A DNA stretch of 64,000 nt, taken from Agathobaculum ammoniilyticum (lineage in GTDB: Bacteria > Bacillota > Clostridia > Oscillospirales > Butyricicoccaceae). Of the stretch, positions 8,072-16,425 are shown piece by piece. Every line of letters begins with the position of its first letter. The first letter of the stretch is position 1. A program made the position numbers and the translations under genes. The notes beneath the pieces were generated by a model. That model was given only the letters and a program-made list of their open reading frames with translations, did not search any database and was not told the origin of the DNA. The stretch is from NCBI RefSeq assembly GCF_025567315.1, contig NZ_JAOQJE010000003.1:124001-188000 (forward strand), in the 5' to 3' direction.

Positions 8072-8968
8072 ATGAGAACAGGCAACCTTGTACCACTTGC
8101 CGCTCTGACGGCCCTGCTGCTGTTCGGGGTGGGCTGCACCGCTGATAGAAATGGTCAGCAATCCGATATTCCACCCGTAAATGACGCAGTCGCTTCCGCC
8201 GACGAGATGGCCGGCGTAGAAGACGTTGTTGCGGAGGATATGACACCGATCGACGGCTCTCAGATCAGGGACGGCGTATACGATATAACGGTAGACTCCA
8301 GCTCATCCATGTTCCATATCGTCGCCTGTCGGCTTACCGTAAAGGACGGAAGCATGACCGCACAAATGACCATGGGCGGAGCCGGCTACCTGTATGTCTA
8401 TATGGGTACGGGCGAGCAGGCCGCAGCCGCAGACAAGACGGCATATATCCCGTTTGTCGAAGAGGCCGCAGGCGCCCACACCTATACCGTGCCGGTCGAT
8501 GCGCTGGATGCTGGCATCCCCTGCGCCGCATTCAGCAAAAACAAGGAAAAATGGTACGACCGCACGCTGGTGTTCCGCGCCGATTCCCTGCCGGTTGACG
8601 CTTTTGCCGATGGCGTCGTAACAACGCCGGAGGAGCTGGCGCTGGCGGATGGCAGCTATCAGGTTGACGTCGCCCTGGAGGGCGGCTCCGGCCGCGCGAG
8701 CGTGGAATCGCCCGCGCAGGTGACGGTCAGGGACGGCGAGGTCACGGCAACTATCGTCTGGAGCAGCTCGAACTACGACTACATGAAGGTTGCTGATGTG
8801 CGCTATGACGCTGTCATTGAAAACGACCGTTCGGTGTTTACCATCCCTGTGGCCTGTTTTGACTGGAAAATGGCGGTGGTTGCTGATACGGTTGCAATGA
8901 GCCAGCCGCATGAAATTGATTACGCGCTACGCTTCGATTCGGCTTCCCTTTCTCCGGCGGCATCATGA
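8072..8968 (+). CDS. Lipoprotein with duplicated unassigned domain, in the B12 operon
   Basis: 298 residues with a lipoprotein signal (FGVGC, Cys22). Two related beta-rich units follow, about 67-173 and 193-290. Each opens with DG-x-Y and V (DGVYDITV; DGSYQVDV), has an 'LTVKDGSMTA / VTVRDGEVTA' strand pair, then a Tyr-rich segment (YLYVYMG; YDYMKV), then 'YTVPVDALD / FTIPVACFD', and closes with 'LVFRADSL / LRFDSASL'. I have seen similar proteins beside Firmicutes iron/corrinoid transporters but know no assigned function. The downstream binding-protein gene overlaps it by 4 bp (ATGA). A surface tetrapyrrole- or corrinoid-capturing protein is the natural guess. The start is uncertain: an in-frame ATG at 8039 directly abuts an AGGAGG. 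Confidence 0.75.
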   Translation: MRTGNLVPLAALTALLLFGVGCTADRNGQQSDIPPVNDAVASADEMAGVEDVVAEDMTPIDGSQIRDGVYDITVDSSSSMFHIVACRLTVKDGSMTAQMTMGGAGYLYVYMGTGEQAAAADKTAYIPFVEEAAGAHTYTVPVDALDAGIPCAAFSKNKEKWYDRTLVFRADSLPVDAFADGVVTTPEELALADGSYQVDVALEGGSGRASVESPAQVTVRDGEVTATIVWSSSNYDYMKVADVRYDAVIENDRSVFTIPVACFDWKMAVVADTVAMSQPHEIDYALRFDSASLSPAAS

Positions 8969-10107
8969 AAAGGCATGGAATGGCGGCGGCCATCCTTTCG
9001 CTTGCCGTTCTGCTGGCCGCCTGCTCCCCCGCATCCGAGCCGGTGTCAGGTGAGCCTTCCGCAGTCAGTTGGGACAGCCTCACGGTGGAAAGCGGCCTTG
9101 ACCTGCAATACGCCGACCAGTTCACAGTCGATTATTACACCGGCGGCTATGCGTTAATCCATATTGTCGACGGCAACGATTATCTTGTCGTTCCGGAAAA
9201 CAAGCCGGTGCCGGATGGGCTGGCGGATACGACCGTTGTCCTTACGCAACCGCTGGACCATATCTATCTGGTTGCAACCTCTGCCATGGACCTGTTCTGC
9301 GCGCTGGACGGTATCGGCAGCATCCGGCTGTCCGGCACAGACGAAAGAGGCTGGTATATTGATGAGGCCAAAGCCGCAATGCAAAACGGAGCGATGCTGT
9401 ACGCCGGCAAATACAGTGCGCCGGATTATGAACTGATTTATGCTGAGCAATGCGATCTGGCGGTCGAATCGACCATGATCTATCATTCACCCGAGGTGAA
9501 AGAACAGCTCGAACGGTTGGGCGTACCCGTACTGGTAGAGCGCTCCAGCTACGAGAGCAGCCCGCTGGGGCGCATGGAGTGGCTGAAGCTGTACGGAGTG
9601 CTGCTGAACCGTGAGGAGGCGGCGGAAGCCATATATCAGCAGGCGCTCGACAGCCTGCGGCCTGTGATAGAGCAGGAGAACACCGGCAAGGCCGTCGTGT
9701 TCTTTTATATCAATTCCAATGGTTCCGCCAATGTCCGCAAGTCCAACGACTATGTGGCGAAAATGATCGAAATGGCGGGCGGAACATACATCTTCAGCGA
9801 CCTTGGGAATGACAACGCACTCTCTACCATGAATATGCAGATGGAGATGTTTTATACGGGAGCCAAAGACGCGGATGTCATCATCTATAACAGCACGATT
9901 GACGGGGAACTGCATTCCATCGACGAGTTGCTGGCCAAAAGCCCGCTACTCGCTGATTTCAAGGCGGTCCGGAACGGCGACGTGTGGTGTACCGGACAAA
10001 ACCTGTTCCAGTCCACGATGGGCCTTGGCGATATGATTCTGGATATCCACGCCGTACTGACCGAAGAGGCTCCGGAACCTCTGACCTACCTGCATCGGCT
10101 GACATAA
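8965..10107 (+). CDS. Corrinoid ABC transporter substrate-binding lipoprotein (BtuF-like)
   Basis: 380 residues of the FhuD/BtuF/FepB family of periplasmic-type binding proteins. The signal peptide ends in LLAACSP, with lipidated Cys20. Two lobes linked by a helix are typical; the first has the LYAGKYSAPDYELIYAEQCDL region, the second the MAGGTYIFSDLG region that is a hallmark of the family. The start overlaps the previous stop by 4 bp, so translation is coupled. With the following permease and ATPase it forms a complete importer. The riboswitch points to cobalamin or cobinamide rather than haem or siderophore. Confidence 0.88.
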   Translation: MKRHGMAAAILSLAVLLAACSPASEPVSGEPSAVSWDSLTVESGLDLQYADQFTVDYYTGGYALIHIVDGNDYLVVPENKPVPDGLADTTVVLTQPLDHIYLVATSAMDLFCALDGIGSIRLSGTDERGWYIDEAKAAMQNGAMLYAGKYSAPDYELIYAEQCDLAVESTMIYHSPEVKEQLERLGVPVLVERSSYESSPLGRMEWLKLYGVLLNREEAAEAIYQQALDSLRPVIEQENTGKAVVFFYINSNGSANVRKSNDYVAKMIEMAGGTYIFSDLGNDNALSTMNMQMEMFYTGAKDADVIIYNSTIDGELHSIDELLAKSPLLADFKAVRNGDVWCTGQNLFQSTMGLGDMILDIHAVLTEEAPEPLTYLHRLT

Positions 10108-10119
10108 AAGAAGGTACCT

Positions 10120-11133
10120 ATGGAAGAAAAACGAACCAGGCGTTATATCTTATCCTTCGGCATGCTGGCCATACTGCTGCTGGCCCTGCTGATCTGGAAC
10201 ATCCATTCGGGCAGCCTGCATCTGTCCGTCAGCGAAGTGCTGCACATCCTGCTGTTTCGCAGCGGTGAAAACGCCGCCGTCATCTGGGACATCCGCCTGC
10301 CGCGCATTCTGGCCGCGGTTTTACTGGGAGGCGCGCTGTCGGTTTCCGGTTTTCTGCTGCAGACCTTTTTTGCCAACCCTATCGCCAGCCCGTTTATTCT
10401 GGGCATTTCATCCGGTTCCCGACTGATGGTTTCGCTGGCTTTGGTGGGCGCACTTGCGCACGGCCTGATCATCGGCTCGGCGCTGATGATTACGGCGGCC
10501 TTTGTGGGCGCCATGCTATGCATGGGGTTTGTGCTGCTCATTTCCCAGAAGGTCAGGAAAATGTCGCTGCTCATCATCTGCGGCGTAATGATCGGCAATA
10601 TCTGTTCTGCGGTTACGGATTTTGTTGTAACCTTTGCCGATGATTCCAATATCGTCAATCTTCATAACTGGTCAATGGGCAGCTTTTCCGGCATTTCATG
10701 GGAAAACATTTACATCATGGCACCCGTTGTGCTGGCCGCGCTGCTGCTTACCTTCCTGCTCTCTAAGCCGATCAGCGCCTATCAGATGGGCGAGGTCTAT
10801 GCGCAGAATATGGGGGTGAATATTCGGGCCTTCCGCTTATCCCTGATTTTGCTGTCCAGCCTGTTATCCGCATGCGTGGCCGCTTTTGCCGGACCGATCT
10901 CGTTTGTCGGCATTGCGGTACCGCATCTTGTAAAAAGCCTGTTCCAGACTGCCAAACCGCTTCTGATCATCCCCGGCTCTTTTCTGGGCGGCGCGGCCTT
11001 CAGCCTGTTCTGCGATCTGATCGCGCGCACAGCTTTTGCTCCTACCGAACTAGGCATCAGCTCAGTAACAGCGGTTTTAGGCGCACCGGTCGTCATTTAC
11101 ATCATGGTGCGCCGCAGGATGCAGGCAGGATGA
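10120..11133 (+). CDS. FecCD/BtuC-type ABC transporter permease
   Basis: 337 residues with about ten hydrophobic segments. Family signatures include IWDIRLPRILAAVLLGGALS near residues 49-68, the usual 'R-hinge' of BtuC and FecCD proteins, and FAGPISFVGIAVPHLVK near 251-267, which contacts the ATPase. It starts 12 bp after the binding-protein gene. It forms the membrane channel for corrinoid import together with the ATPase encoded next. Confidence 0.93.
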   Translation: MEEKRTRRYILSFGMLAILLLALLIWNIHSGSLHLSVSEVLHILLFRSGENAAVIWDIRLPRILAAVLLGGALSVSGFLLQTFFANPIASPFILGISSGSRLMVSLALVGALAHGLIIGSALMITAAFVGAMLCMGFVLLISQKVRKMSLLIICGVMIGNICSAVTDFVVTFADDSNIVNLHNWSMGSFSGISWENIYIMAPVVLAALLLTFLLSKPISAYQMGEVYAQNMGVNIRAFRLSLILLSSLLSACVAAFAGPISFVGIAVPHLVKSLFQTAKPLLIIPGSFLGGAAFSLFCDLIARTAFAPTELGISSVTAVLGAPVVIYIMVRRRMQAG

Positions 11134-11148
11134 AAGGAGGAAGCCGCT

Positions 11149-12267
11149 GTGGATACCTATAAAATCCGCACGGAACACATGACAGTAGGGTATCGCGGCG
11201 TTCCTCTGATCCGCGATATTGAGATTCACGTCCGCAAAGGCGAGATCCTGTCGCTCATCGGGCCGAATGGCGCAGGTAAATCCACTATATTGAAAAGCAT
11301 CATTCGGCAGCTTGCCCTGATTGGCGGGACCGTATATCTGGACGGCCGCGCGATGCGCAGCCTGTCGGAGCAGACAGTTGCACAGTCGATGTCCGTCCTG
11401 ATGACTGAGCGTGTCCAGCCTGAACTGATGACCTGCGGGGATGTAGTCAGCACGGGACGGTATCCCTATACAGGGCTTATGGGCGTTTTATCCGCCGCTG
11501 ACCGCCGCAAAGTGCGGGAAGCTATGGCGCTGGTGCATGCGGAGGAGCTGTATGACCGCGACTTTTCGCAGATCAGCGACGGGCAGCGGCAGCGCGTACT
11601 TCTGGCACGCGCCATCTGCCAGGAGCCTGAAGTAATCGTGCTTGACGAGCCAACCTCCTTTCTGGACATCCGCTATAAGCTCGAATTATTGTCTATGCTC
11701 AAACAACTGGTGCGCGAAAAACAACTGGCGGTCGTTATGTCCCTGCACGAGATCGATCTGGCGCAAAAGGTATCCGATCACATCCTTTGTGTCCGGCACA
11801 ACGCGGTAGACCGCTACGGCACGCCGGAAGAGATTTTCTCCGGCGGCTATATTGCCGAACTGTATGGAATCACCTCCGGTTCCTATAATGAAGCCTTTGG
11901 CTTTCCGGAACTGCAGGCAGCGCGGGGGCAGCCGCAGGTGTTTGTCATCGGCGGAGGCGGCAGCGGACTCCCGATATACCGCCGCTTGCAACAGCACGGC
12001 ATCCCGTTCGCCGCCGGAATCCTGCATGAAAACGACATGGATTATCCTGTCGCGTCCATGCTGGCAGCGGAGGTCATTTCCGAACATGCCTATCAGCCGA
12101 TCACCAAACAGACGTTACAGTCCGCATGTGCTGTAATGGATGCCTGCCGATATGTGTTCTGCCCATGCCAAACGTTCGGCCCGCTCAATCAGGCAAACGA
12201 ACATCTGCGGCAGAGGGCAGGCCGCAAATTATGCGACGAGATTCCCGACTTGCCTTGCGAAGCATAG
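11149..12267 (+). CDS. BtuD/FecE-type ABC ATPase with C-terminal extra domain
   Basis: 372 residues, about 110 more than a normal BtuD or FecE. The ATPase part has Walker A GPNGAGKST (38-46), signature SDGQRQ (143-148, where most have SGGQ), Walker B VIVLDEP (163-169) and switch His200. Residues about 255-372 are an added domain that opens with a glycine-rich VFVIGGGGSGLPIYRRL, reminiscent of a nucleotide-binding or lid segment, and contains CRYVFCPCQTFG. I cannot name this extension; it may regulate the ATPase. The start is GTG with an AAAGGAGG site. It is the last gene of the riboswitch operon. Confidence 0.88.
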   Translation: MDTYKIRTEHMTVGYRGVPLIRDIEIHVRKGEILSLIGPNGAGKSTILKSIIRQLALIGGTVYLDGRAMRSLSEQTVAQSMSVLMTERVQPELMTCGDVVSTGRYPYTGLMGVLSAADRRKVREAMALVHAEELYDRDFSQISDGQRQRVLLARAICQEPEVIVLDEPTSFLDIRYKLELLSMLKQLVREKQLAVVMSLHEIDLAQKVSDHILCVRHNAVDRYGTPEEIFSGGYIAELYGITSGSYNEAFGFPELQAARGQPQVFVIGGGGSGLPIYRRLQQHGIPFAAGILHENDMDYPVASMLAAEVISEHAYQPITKQTLQSACAVMDACRYVFCPCQTFGPLNQANEHLRQRAGRKLCDEIPDLPCEA

Positions 12268-12446
12268 GAGGGCAATGGGATTGGCGCCTCCGGTGTATCC
12301 GCACGGTTCACGGGAAACGGTTTATTTTTGCTCCCACGCCGGTTTTATTTTATCGTAAAAGGCAGGCCGGTGCATGGAGTCAAGCCATATCAGTTTATCA
12401 TGATACCGAGCGGCGCGCTATCCTTAAGCGAAATGATTATACCAGA

Positions 12447-12480
12447 GCGGCTGTGGTATCACAGCCGCCCCTTTTTCTTT
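12447..12480 (+). terminator. Terminator of the cobalamin operon
   Basis: GCGGCTGTG, loop GTAT and CACAGCCGC are followed by CCCTTTTTCTTT. It lies 180 bp after the ATPase stop; the space between holds nothing I recognise. Confidence 0.85.
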
Positions 12481-13240
12481 GTGATATAAATTCACTTATA
12501 AAAGAAGTTCAAGAGTATATGTATGTAAAAACGCATTCGCCCTCCACTCCGCGCAAGGCTCATCAGCAAGGGCAAGATCTATCCTATTGTCTAAACAGAA
12601 ACCGGCTTCACAACGCCACAGTTCGGCAGTTTTATCCGGCAGAGCCCCTCCCCCATTTTGGCACTTTGGCAGATCACAACCCACACAGCCTCGGATCTGA
12701 TCCGAGACTGTTCTTTGTATATTGACACCCTGTCTGTTCTCACCAACCTAAAGGCCGGTGAAAACACTCAGCGCTTTACAGGATGGTAGTCGTTCCGCCA
12801 CGATACGGAAGAAACCAAACAGGGAATGGCCTGATGAGAGGAGGCAGCAACCTGACGGCTGTACAGATCGAGCGTAAACGTATGCCGGTAGATCAGGCAG
12901 TTTTTGTCCGACGGGTTATTGCTGCCGCCGAACACCAGATTCCCCAAAGAATAGGCAATCTGCACCCAAATCAAACTCGTCCGAAACGGCCCTGCTTTGG
13001 TAGGCTGCAGCCACGCCCTCCTGCGCCCAGCAACTCATCGAGAACTCTGAACCGTCCTATGCGCCCGACTGCAGCCCGGCCAGCACGGCCTTCAACACGG
13101 AGGTACAGACTGTTTTCCGCACCATGCGGCACCTCTCTCTTTCTTATAGTACCAAAGTTACTATATTTCAGGCAATATTGCAAGACATTTTGCATAGTTA
13201 TCCGACGGGAGCATGTGGATCGACAAGGAAATTGGGACTA
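12481..13240. other. 760-bp region without an intact gene
   Basis: Frames here are short and disagree between strands. One minus-strand piece is recognisable as a CapA remnant (annotated separately). A short inverted repeat (CTCGGATC, T, GATCCGAG at 12689-12705) is present. I see no RNA gene or mobile element. The region looks like decayed coding sequence before the tRNA-Ser gene. Confidence 0.5.
12768..12974 (-). pseudogene. CapA (PGA capsule synthesis) C-terminal remnant
   Basis: The frame reads IAYSLGNLVFGGSNNPSDKN, a histidine-threonine strand and then a segment with IPCLVSSVSWRNDYHP. This order (YSLGNF-x-FGG-x-NPSDKD, then IPCSxSSxxxRNDYxP) is the C-terminal signature of clostridial CapA-like calcineurin-fold metallophosphatases. 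The upstream 300 residues of the family are missing: the sequence above 12974 has stops and no CapA motifs. I read it as the end of a deleted gene. Confidence 0.6.
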
Positions 13241-13275
13241 AAAAATCGCACTTTTCCATCAAGAAAAAGTGCGAT
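13241..13275 (-). terminator. Terminator of tRNA-Ser
   Basis: Read on the minus strand, ATCGCACTTTT pairs with AAAAGTGCGAT and is followed by six T. It begins 4 bp after the tRNA 3' end. Confidence 0.85.
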
Positions 13276-13279
13276 TATA

Positions 13280-13370
13280 TGGCGGAGAAGGTGGGATTCG
13301 AACCCACGTGACGTTTTACCGTCAACTCGATTTCGAGTCGAGCTCGTTATGACCACTTCGATACTTCTCC
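13280..13370 (-). tRNA. tRNA-Ser (anticodon CGA)
   Basis: 91 nt including encoded CCA. The acceptor stem GGAGAAG pairs with CTTCTCC, with G as discriminator. The anticodon stem CTCGA/TCGAG encloses loop CTCGAAA, so the anticodon is CGA (codon UCG). The T arm has GGGTTCGAATCCC. The long variable arm (TTGACG...CGTCA) is the class II feature expected of serine tRNA. Confidence 0.95.
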
Positions 13371-13456
13371 ATTTTGCGCCTGTCCTACAGGCGCTTAATT
13401 ATTTTACCATATGCTGCGCTGAAACACAAGGCTTTTTTCATTTTCCATCCGGATTT

Positions 13457-14638
13457 TTATTTTACCAAGAAGGCGTCCGGCAGATAGCGGCCCTCCGGAT
13501 TCTTGGAAAGTGTGGTCGGGCTGGTGATTTCCCGTCCGTCGTACACCATAACCGAGGACGAGCCTCCGTCCAGCATGGAGGCTTGGTATGCGCCATAGCT
13601 CTCCATGATCTCGCCGCAGCGCTCGATCGAAATGCCAAACGAGTGGAACTGCCGCCCGTCCACGACCAGCATAATCACAGTGCCGTCCTCTGCCTGTCCG
13701 ATCGCAGTACGCGGCTGCTCTTCATTCAGCCCCGTACCCGCGACCAGGTTTTCCCCATTAATGATAAGCGCCGGATGGAATTCGACCGCATCCCGCAGAT
13801 TGGAGGTATCGCTGAACGCGCCGACCTGCAAATGGTCGTTTTCATCGAAGCCGATGATCTTCCAGCCGTCTCCGACCGCGCTCTGCAGTTTCCTGCCCTC
13901 GCTTTTCAGGAACCCATATGGCAGCCCGCCTGTACCGTTCCCCTCATAATCGGCAAAGCCGGATGCGTTGATGCCGAGTATAGCGTCATACGCGCGCGTT
14001 ATGTCCGACACATAGGAGCCATATTCAAACAAGCCCTCGCAGGTGCCGACAATCACACGCTCCGGCTGCTTGCACAGCGCCAGCTTACCCGCATACTCCA
14101 TACCGAGCGCGTCCTCGCCGACCATCTCCGCGATCAGGATACCGTATTCCGCGTTGATCGCTAACACCGTATCCCCCTGCTTAGTCGTTATGCCGGTATG
14201 ATAATCCCTTTTGTCCGCTTCGCCGATCAGGTCAATATCAATATGGTCGTATCCGTTGGCTATGTACTCCGGATTGTCCTGAAGGAATTGCTCAAAGCTG
14301 TCCCTGTCCAGTTCGGAAAAGGTCTGGTAAAAACGCTCCTTGGGGGTGGATGCCGTCGCCGTATGATTTCCACTGTCTCCCCAGGCGCTTTCCGCGCCCT
14401 CCTGCTTCTGGTTCAGCAGATAGCGTTTCACCATGACCTCCTCGATAATATCGTGTGGGATAAACCAGGTGGCCAGCCACTGATGCGTCATCGTCCCCAT
14501 TGCGGTCTCGATATACCACTCTCGCCAGCGTGTTACAAATGCATTGGGCGTATACAGCAAAAAGGGGTAGACCACGGTCAGGCATATCATAAAAAAACAG
14601 GTTAGCCCTAAGGCAAAGCGGTGTCTGGCGCCGTTCAT
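13457..14638 (-). CDS. Phosphodiester glycosidase (NAGPA-domain) exported protein
   Basis: 393 residues. An N-terminal hydrophobic segment (about 8-30) anchors or exports the protein. The C-terminal two thirds match the NAGPA / phosphodiester glycosidase domain of exopolysaccharide-associated proteins, seen in HPALIINGENLVAGTGLNEE, PRTAIGQAEDGTVIMLVVDG and the closing ASMLDGGSSSVMVYDG motif, where the conserved DGG(S/G)S is obvious. Such enzymes remove GlcNAc or similar sugars from phosphodiesters on wall polymers or glycans. The gene follows the helicase gene by 29 bp; its AAGGGGAG site lies in that gap. The exact substrate is unknown. Confidence 0.85.
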   Translation of the reverse strand: MNGARHRFALGLTCFFMICLTVVYPFLLYTPNAFVTRWREWYIETAMGTMTHQWLATWFIPHDIIEEVMVKRYLLNQKQEGAESAWGDSGNHTATASTPKERFYQTFSELDRDSFEQFLQDNPEYIANGYDHIDIDLIGEADKRDYHTGITTKQGDTVLAINAEYGILIAEMVGEDALGMEYAGKLALCKQPERVIVGTCEGLFEYGSYVSDITRAYDAILGINASGFADYEGNGTGGLPYGFLKSEGRKLQSAVGDGWKIIGFDENDHLQVGAFSDTSNLRDAVEFHPALIINGENLVAGTGLNEEQPRTAIGQAEDGTVIMLVVDGRQFHSFGISIERCGEIMESYGAYQASMLDGGSSSVMVYDGREITSPTTLSKNPEGRYLPDAFLVK

Positions 14639-14667
14639 GGTCTGTTTTCTCCCCTTTTACGCTTTTT

Positions 14668-16299
14668 CTATTTCCCGCTGCGGCGGCGCGGGCTGTGGCG
14701 GCGAGCCGTTGCGCTTTTCTTCTCCTGCGGCTGCGCCGCAGGAGATTTTTCCGCCTTCTGTCCGCGGGCCGACAGCGCGGCCTCCACCTTTTTGCGGATA
14801 CGTTCCGCCGCCTCCGCGCTCAGCGCATAGGCGCGGGACGGGGTATGCGCGTCCACCCGCGGTTCATTTTTTTCAAACCGCGCGTATGGGTCGTTTCTCC
14901 GTCCACGGCCGCGGGATACGGATGCGGCGGCGGTGCGCCGCGCGCGCGGTGCGGCCGCTTTCGCGCGCTGCTCCAGCTGCAGCTCCGCCGCTTTTTCCCT
15001 ACGCGGCGCACGCTTGGCAGGCGCGGCTTTGCGCGCCTTCTGCTTCTCGGCCTTCTCCCGCTCCGCTTCAGCCGCTACCGCCTCTGCGGGGGCATTTTCC
15101 GAAACCAGCTTGCGGCGGGTGCGGGTATTCGTCGTTTTGCGCTGGCCGCTCTCCCGCTCTGCGGAGGCCGCTGGCTTTTCCTCATGCGGGATCTCGCCCG
15201 CGACCGGTATCTTTTTCCCGATCAGCTTTTCGATATCCGCAAGATACGGCCGCTCGCTCCGGTCACAGAACGAAACCGCCGTCCCCTCCTGTCCGGCGCG
15301 GCCCGTGCGGCCAATGCGGTGGACATACGTTTCCGGAATATTGGGCAGCTCGAAATTGATCACAAGCGGCAGCTCGGTGATATCGATGCCACGCGCCGCA
15401 ATATCGGTCGCGACCAGCACCGCAATCTTGCAGGCCTTGAAATCCGCCAGCGCGGTCTGGCGCTGGTTCTGCGATTTATCGCCGTGGATCGCCTTGGACT
15501 TGATGCCCGCGCGGTTCAGGTCGCGCGCCACACGGTCCGCACCGTGCTTGGTGCGCGTAAAGACCAGCGTTTGATGCACGTTGCTTTGACGGATGACTTC
15601 GGTCAAAAGTTCCCGCTTTTCCGCTTTTTCGACCAGGTACACCTTTTGCTCAATTTTCTCGACCGGCTTGGCGGACGGCGTAATCGAGATCCTTGCCGGA
15701 TTCTTCAAAAGCCTGTTGGCCAGCGACGCAATCTCCTGCGGAATTGTCGCGGAGAACAGCAGCGTCTGCCGTTCCTCCGGCAGATACTTGATAATGCGCT
15801 TGACATCTGGGAAAAAGCCCATATCCAGCATGCGGTCCGCCTCATCCAGCACAAAGCATTCCACCTTGTCCAGCGAAACCAGCTTCTGCCCCATCAGGTC
15901 CCACAGCCGGCCGGGTGTTGCGATCAGGATATCCGCGCCGCGCTGCAGCGCTTCCACCTGCGGCACCTGGGAAACGCCGCCGAACACCACCGCGGCTGTG
16001 CAGCGCGTATAGCGCGCGTACTGACACACATTTTCATAAATCTGCAGCGCCAGCTCGCGGGTCGGCGTCAGGATCAGCGCCCGCACCGCGCCCGTTTCCC
16101 CCTGCGCGCATAAGCGTTGGATGATCGGCACGGAAAACGCGCACGTCTTACCCGTACCGGTCTGCGCGCAGCCCATCAGGTCGTGTCCGTCCAGAACGGG
16201 CGGAATCGCCTTCTGCTGGATCGGCGTTGGCTGCTCATAGCCCGCCTCTTCCAGCGCTTTGAGAATATTTTTTTCGATCTTTAGTTCTTGAAATTTCAT
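14668..16299 (-). CDS. DEAD-box ATP-dependent RNA helicase
   Basis: 543 residues. All superfamily 2 motifs are present: Q motif (PTPIQQ near 25-30), I (AQTGTGKT, 45-52), Ia (PTRELALQ), Ib (TPGR), II (DEAD), III (SAT), V (ATDIAARGID) and VI (HRIGRTGR). After about residue 375 a low-complexity Arg/Lys/Ala-rich tail of some 165 residues follows, probably binding RNA and possibly the ribosome, as in RhlE- and CshA-like helicases. A role in ribosome assembly, RNA decay or cold adaptation is known for the family. The tail is rich in GC and creates long spurious frames on the other strand. Confidence 0.95.
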   Translation of the reverse strand: MKFQELKIEKNILKALEEAGYEQPTPIQQKAIPPVLDGHDLMGCAQTGTGKTCAFSVPIIQRLCAQGETGAVRALILTPTRELALQIYENVCQYARYTRCTAAVVFGGVSQVPQVEALQRGADILIATPGRLWDLMGQKLVSLDKVECFVLDEADRMLDMGFFPDVKRIIKYLPEERQTLLFSATIPQEIASLANRLLKNPARISITPSAKPVEKIEQKVYLVEKAEKRELLTEVIRQSNVHQTLVFTRTKHGADRVARDLNRAGIKSKAIHGDKSQNQRQTALADFKACKIAVLVATDIAARGIDITELPLVINFELPNIPETYVHRIGRTGRAGQEGTAVSFCDRSERPYLADIEKLIGKKIPVAGEIPHEEKPAASAERESGQRKTTNTRTRRKLVSENAPAEAVAAEAEREKAEKQKARKAAPAKRAPRREKAAELQLEQRAKAAAPRARRTAAASVSRGRGRRNDPYARFEKNEPRVDAHTPSRAYALSAEAAERIRKKVEAALSARGQKAEKSPAAQPQEKKSATARRHSPRRRSGK

Positions 16300-16425
16300 A
16301 ATATCGTTTCGTTTCCTTTTTTGAATTGGCTGATTCCGGCAAATCCCGCTTGCCCGAACGCACCGCCTTGTGTTATACTATTATAGTACGTTTTTATGCC
16401 CCCATTAAATCTGAGGTGAATCTTT

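Noticed and set aside
12783..13241. A 152-codon plus-strand frame before tRNA-Ser
   Set aside because: No recognisable family or ribosome site; the opposite strand there carries a CapA remnant.
14695..16113. A 472-codon plus-strand frame opposite the helicase
   Set aside because: Arg/Leu-rich antisense of the helicase, whose motifs are complete on the minus strand.
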